Source: CAYVUI01 sp964454745 (GTDB taxonomy: Bacteria; Planctomycetota; Phycisphaerae; Sedimentisphaerales; Anaerohalosphaeraceae). From it: DNA of 33,429 nt. Made by a program: the position numbers and the translations under genes. This document shows, one piece after another, positions 32,496 to 33,429 of the stretch. Every line of letters starts with the position of its first letter. Within the stretch, counting starts at the first letter, position 1. The notes under the pieces were generated by a model. The model saw nothing but the letters and a program-made list of their open reading frames with translations, was not told the DNA's origin and did no database searches. The DNA lies in assembly GCA_964454745.1 (NCBI GenBank), contig CAYVUI010000039.1, forward strand, positions 1 through 33,429, read 5' to 3'.

Positions 32496-32524
32496 TTGCA
32501 ATTTCGTAAAAGTTGTGGTAAGAT
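32496..32524 (+). promoter_or_regulatory. Putative sigma70-type promoter of xseB
   Basis: TTGCAA and TAAGAT with a 17-base spacer, 27 bases before the TTG start codon. Confidence 0.55.
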
Positions 32525-32551
32525 GCGCGACGTTTTCGATAAGGAATACCT

Positions 32552-32791
32552 TTGAAACCGGAAGAAATTAAAAAGCTGAATTTTGAACAGGCCATTGAGA
32601 ATCTTCAGGAAGTGGTCGATCAGATTGAAGACGGGCAGACACCGCTTGACCAGAGCCTGGACCAGTATCATAGTGGTATGCTTTTGATTCAGCATTGCCG
32701 GAGACTTCTGCAGGATGCGGAAAAGAAAATCGAAAAAATTGCCACGGAAAAAGAGCCCAAATCATCCCGTAAGGAATCAGAAAAAAGCTGA
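32552..32791 (+). CDS. xseB: Exodeoxyribonuclease VII small subunit
   Basis: 79-residue helical protein matching XseB: LNFEQAIENLQEVVDQIEDG, then PLDQSLDQYHSGMLLIQHCR and LLQDAEKKIEKI. With XseA it forms the enzyme that cuts single-stranded DNA to acid-soluble oligonucleotides. The start is TTG at 32552, preceded by AAGGA with proper spacing. The Lys/Ser/Glu-rich tail after residue 65 is disordered. xseA is not in the window. The small size and simple composition leave slight doubt. Confidence 0.9.
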   Translation: MKPEEIKKLNFEQAIENLQEVVDQIEDGQTPLDQSLDQYHSGMLLIQHCRRLLQDAEKKIEKIATEKEPKSSRKESEKS

Positions 32792-32850
32792 AGTGAAATT
32801 TTGAGACTTTCGAGGTGTACCTGGCGGGAATTTTTGCTCAAACACAGTCT

Positions 32851-33429
32851 CTATGCGGTCTTGGTCAGCTTTAGAGAGGTGAGTATCTCTCTAAAATCAT
32901 CACGCAGCGCGTTTTTATTGCTTACGGTTTCGCGTCCGGGCTTGAGTATTTCAAAGATCGGCTCCTCTACATCCTGCCCTGTAAGGATCACAATTTTAGC
33001 CCTTCTGGCCCCGGTAATATGCCGTGCCTTTTCCTCGCTTCGGATTGTATGCAGCGTCTGGATCCCGTTGAGTTCGGGCATCTGGTAATCAAGTGTAATC
33101 AGGCCAAACGGATTGCCTTCTTCCAGCGAGCGGATATACATCTCGACGGCCTGGCGGCCATTTTCTGCGATTTCACATCTTCCGGCCTGTTCAAAGACCA
33201 TTTTGGCCAGGGTCCGGCTGACGGGATCGTCATCCGCGATGAGGATTCGAAGAGTATTCTTTTTCGTCTGTATTGCCTGGCGGGAAGATTTTTGAGGTTT
33301 TCGGTCCAGGCAGTTGGCATAATCAAGGGCCGCACTGATCCAGTCTTTGGTTCGCAGGAGCATTTCCACTGAATCGATGAGTTGTTCCGTTTCCTGGAAA
33401 ATGGATTCCGCCTCGTGGCAGAGGTTATG
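32851..33429 (-). CDS. Response-regulator receiver protein, N-terminus beyond the window
   Basis: The frame is open to the window edge, so the protein starts outside. The visible part has about 60 residues of helical sequence (HEAESIFQETEQLIDSVEML and on) and then a CheY-like receiver domain. The acidic pocket is in LIADDDPVSR, the phosphorylated Asp in LITLDYQMPELNG and the Thr in VILTGQD. The conserved Lys lies in VSNKNALRDD without the usual following Pro. No output domain follows; the protein ends soon after the receiver. GTG at 33369 is a possible internal start but lacks a ribosome binding site. Partner kinase unknown. Confidence 0.8.
   Translation of the reverse strand, partial: HNLCHEAESIFQETEQLIDSVEMLLRTKDWISAALDYANCLDRKPQKSSRQAIQTKKNTLRILIADDDPVSRTLAKMVFEQAGRCEIAENGRQAVEMYIRSLEEGNPFGLITLDYQMPELNGIQTLHTIRSEEKARHITGARRAKIVILTGQDVEEPIFEILKPGRETVSNKNALRDDFREILTSLKLTKTA

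Overview
The window looks like a chromosomal segment of a Gram-negative-type bacterium, most likely a planctomycete of the Phycisphaerae (moderate confidence, from gene content only). Clues are a PEP-CTERM exosortase substrate, an ECF sigma factor paired with an anti-sigma protein that carries a planctomycete-style pseudopilin domain, a lipoprotein GH29 fucosidase, a phosphoheptose isomerase and an outer-membrane barrel protein. No rRNA, tRNA, CRISPR array, transposase or phage gene was seen. Gene order is dense and mostly housekeeping.

Layout. 1-3.3 kb: a CPBP membrane protease (-), murA (+) and a YhaM-type OB-fold/HD nuclease (-). 3.4-7.3 kb: PEP-CTERM protein (-), queG (+), and an alpha-L-fucosidase lipoprotein (+) broken by a frameshift near its C-terminal domain. 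7.3-11.8 kb: anti-sigma/pseudopilin fusion and ECF sigma factor (-), cyclophilin lipoprotein (+), then gmhA-dprA (-). 12.0-26.7 kb: a nitrogen-assimilation island on the + strand: a GAF-AAA+-Fis sigma54 activator, outer-membrane protein-amtB-glnK, a second amtB-glnK, glnA, and gltB-gltD. 26.9-30.0 kb: three genes for glutamine-dependent enzymes, nadE, hisH and hisF. 30.1-33.4 kb: two membrane proteins overlapping a CorA-type transporter, xseB, and a response-regulator gene (-) running off the end.

The main discovery candidate is the regulatory wiring of the nitrogen island. A 12-bp palindrome, TACA-N4-TGTA with an AT-rich centre, occurs upstream of the activator gene, both amtB transcription units, glnA and gltB. 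In tandem groups the centres are 29-30 bp apart. The amtB units and glnA each have a near-perfect sigma54 -24/-12 promoter. The palindromes sit at the same positions relative to the predicted start for amtB2 and glnA (about -151 and -122), and exactly 11 bp (one helical turn) further upstream for the porin-amtB1 unit. That is the geometry of an enhancer bound by a sigma54 activator, and the only such activator in view has an intact GAFTGA loop. At the activator's own gene, at glnA and at gltB the palindromes instead coincide with sigma70-type hexamers, which suggests repression or dual control.

Both PII proteins have Phe in place of the uridylylated Tyr51, and the activator has a GAF domain where NtrC has a receiver domain. 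The picture is therefore a nitrogen circuit without the enteric GlnD/NtrB/NtrC logic, in which a GAF-type activator (perhaps contacted by PII or 2-oxoglutarate directly) drives ammonium uptake and glutamine synthesis and may hold down GOGAT. The motif matches none of the NtrC, NifA, NtcA or GlnR/TnrA consensus sites that I know.
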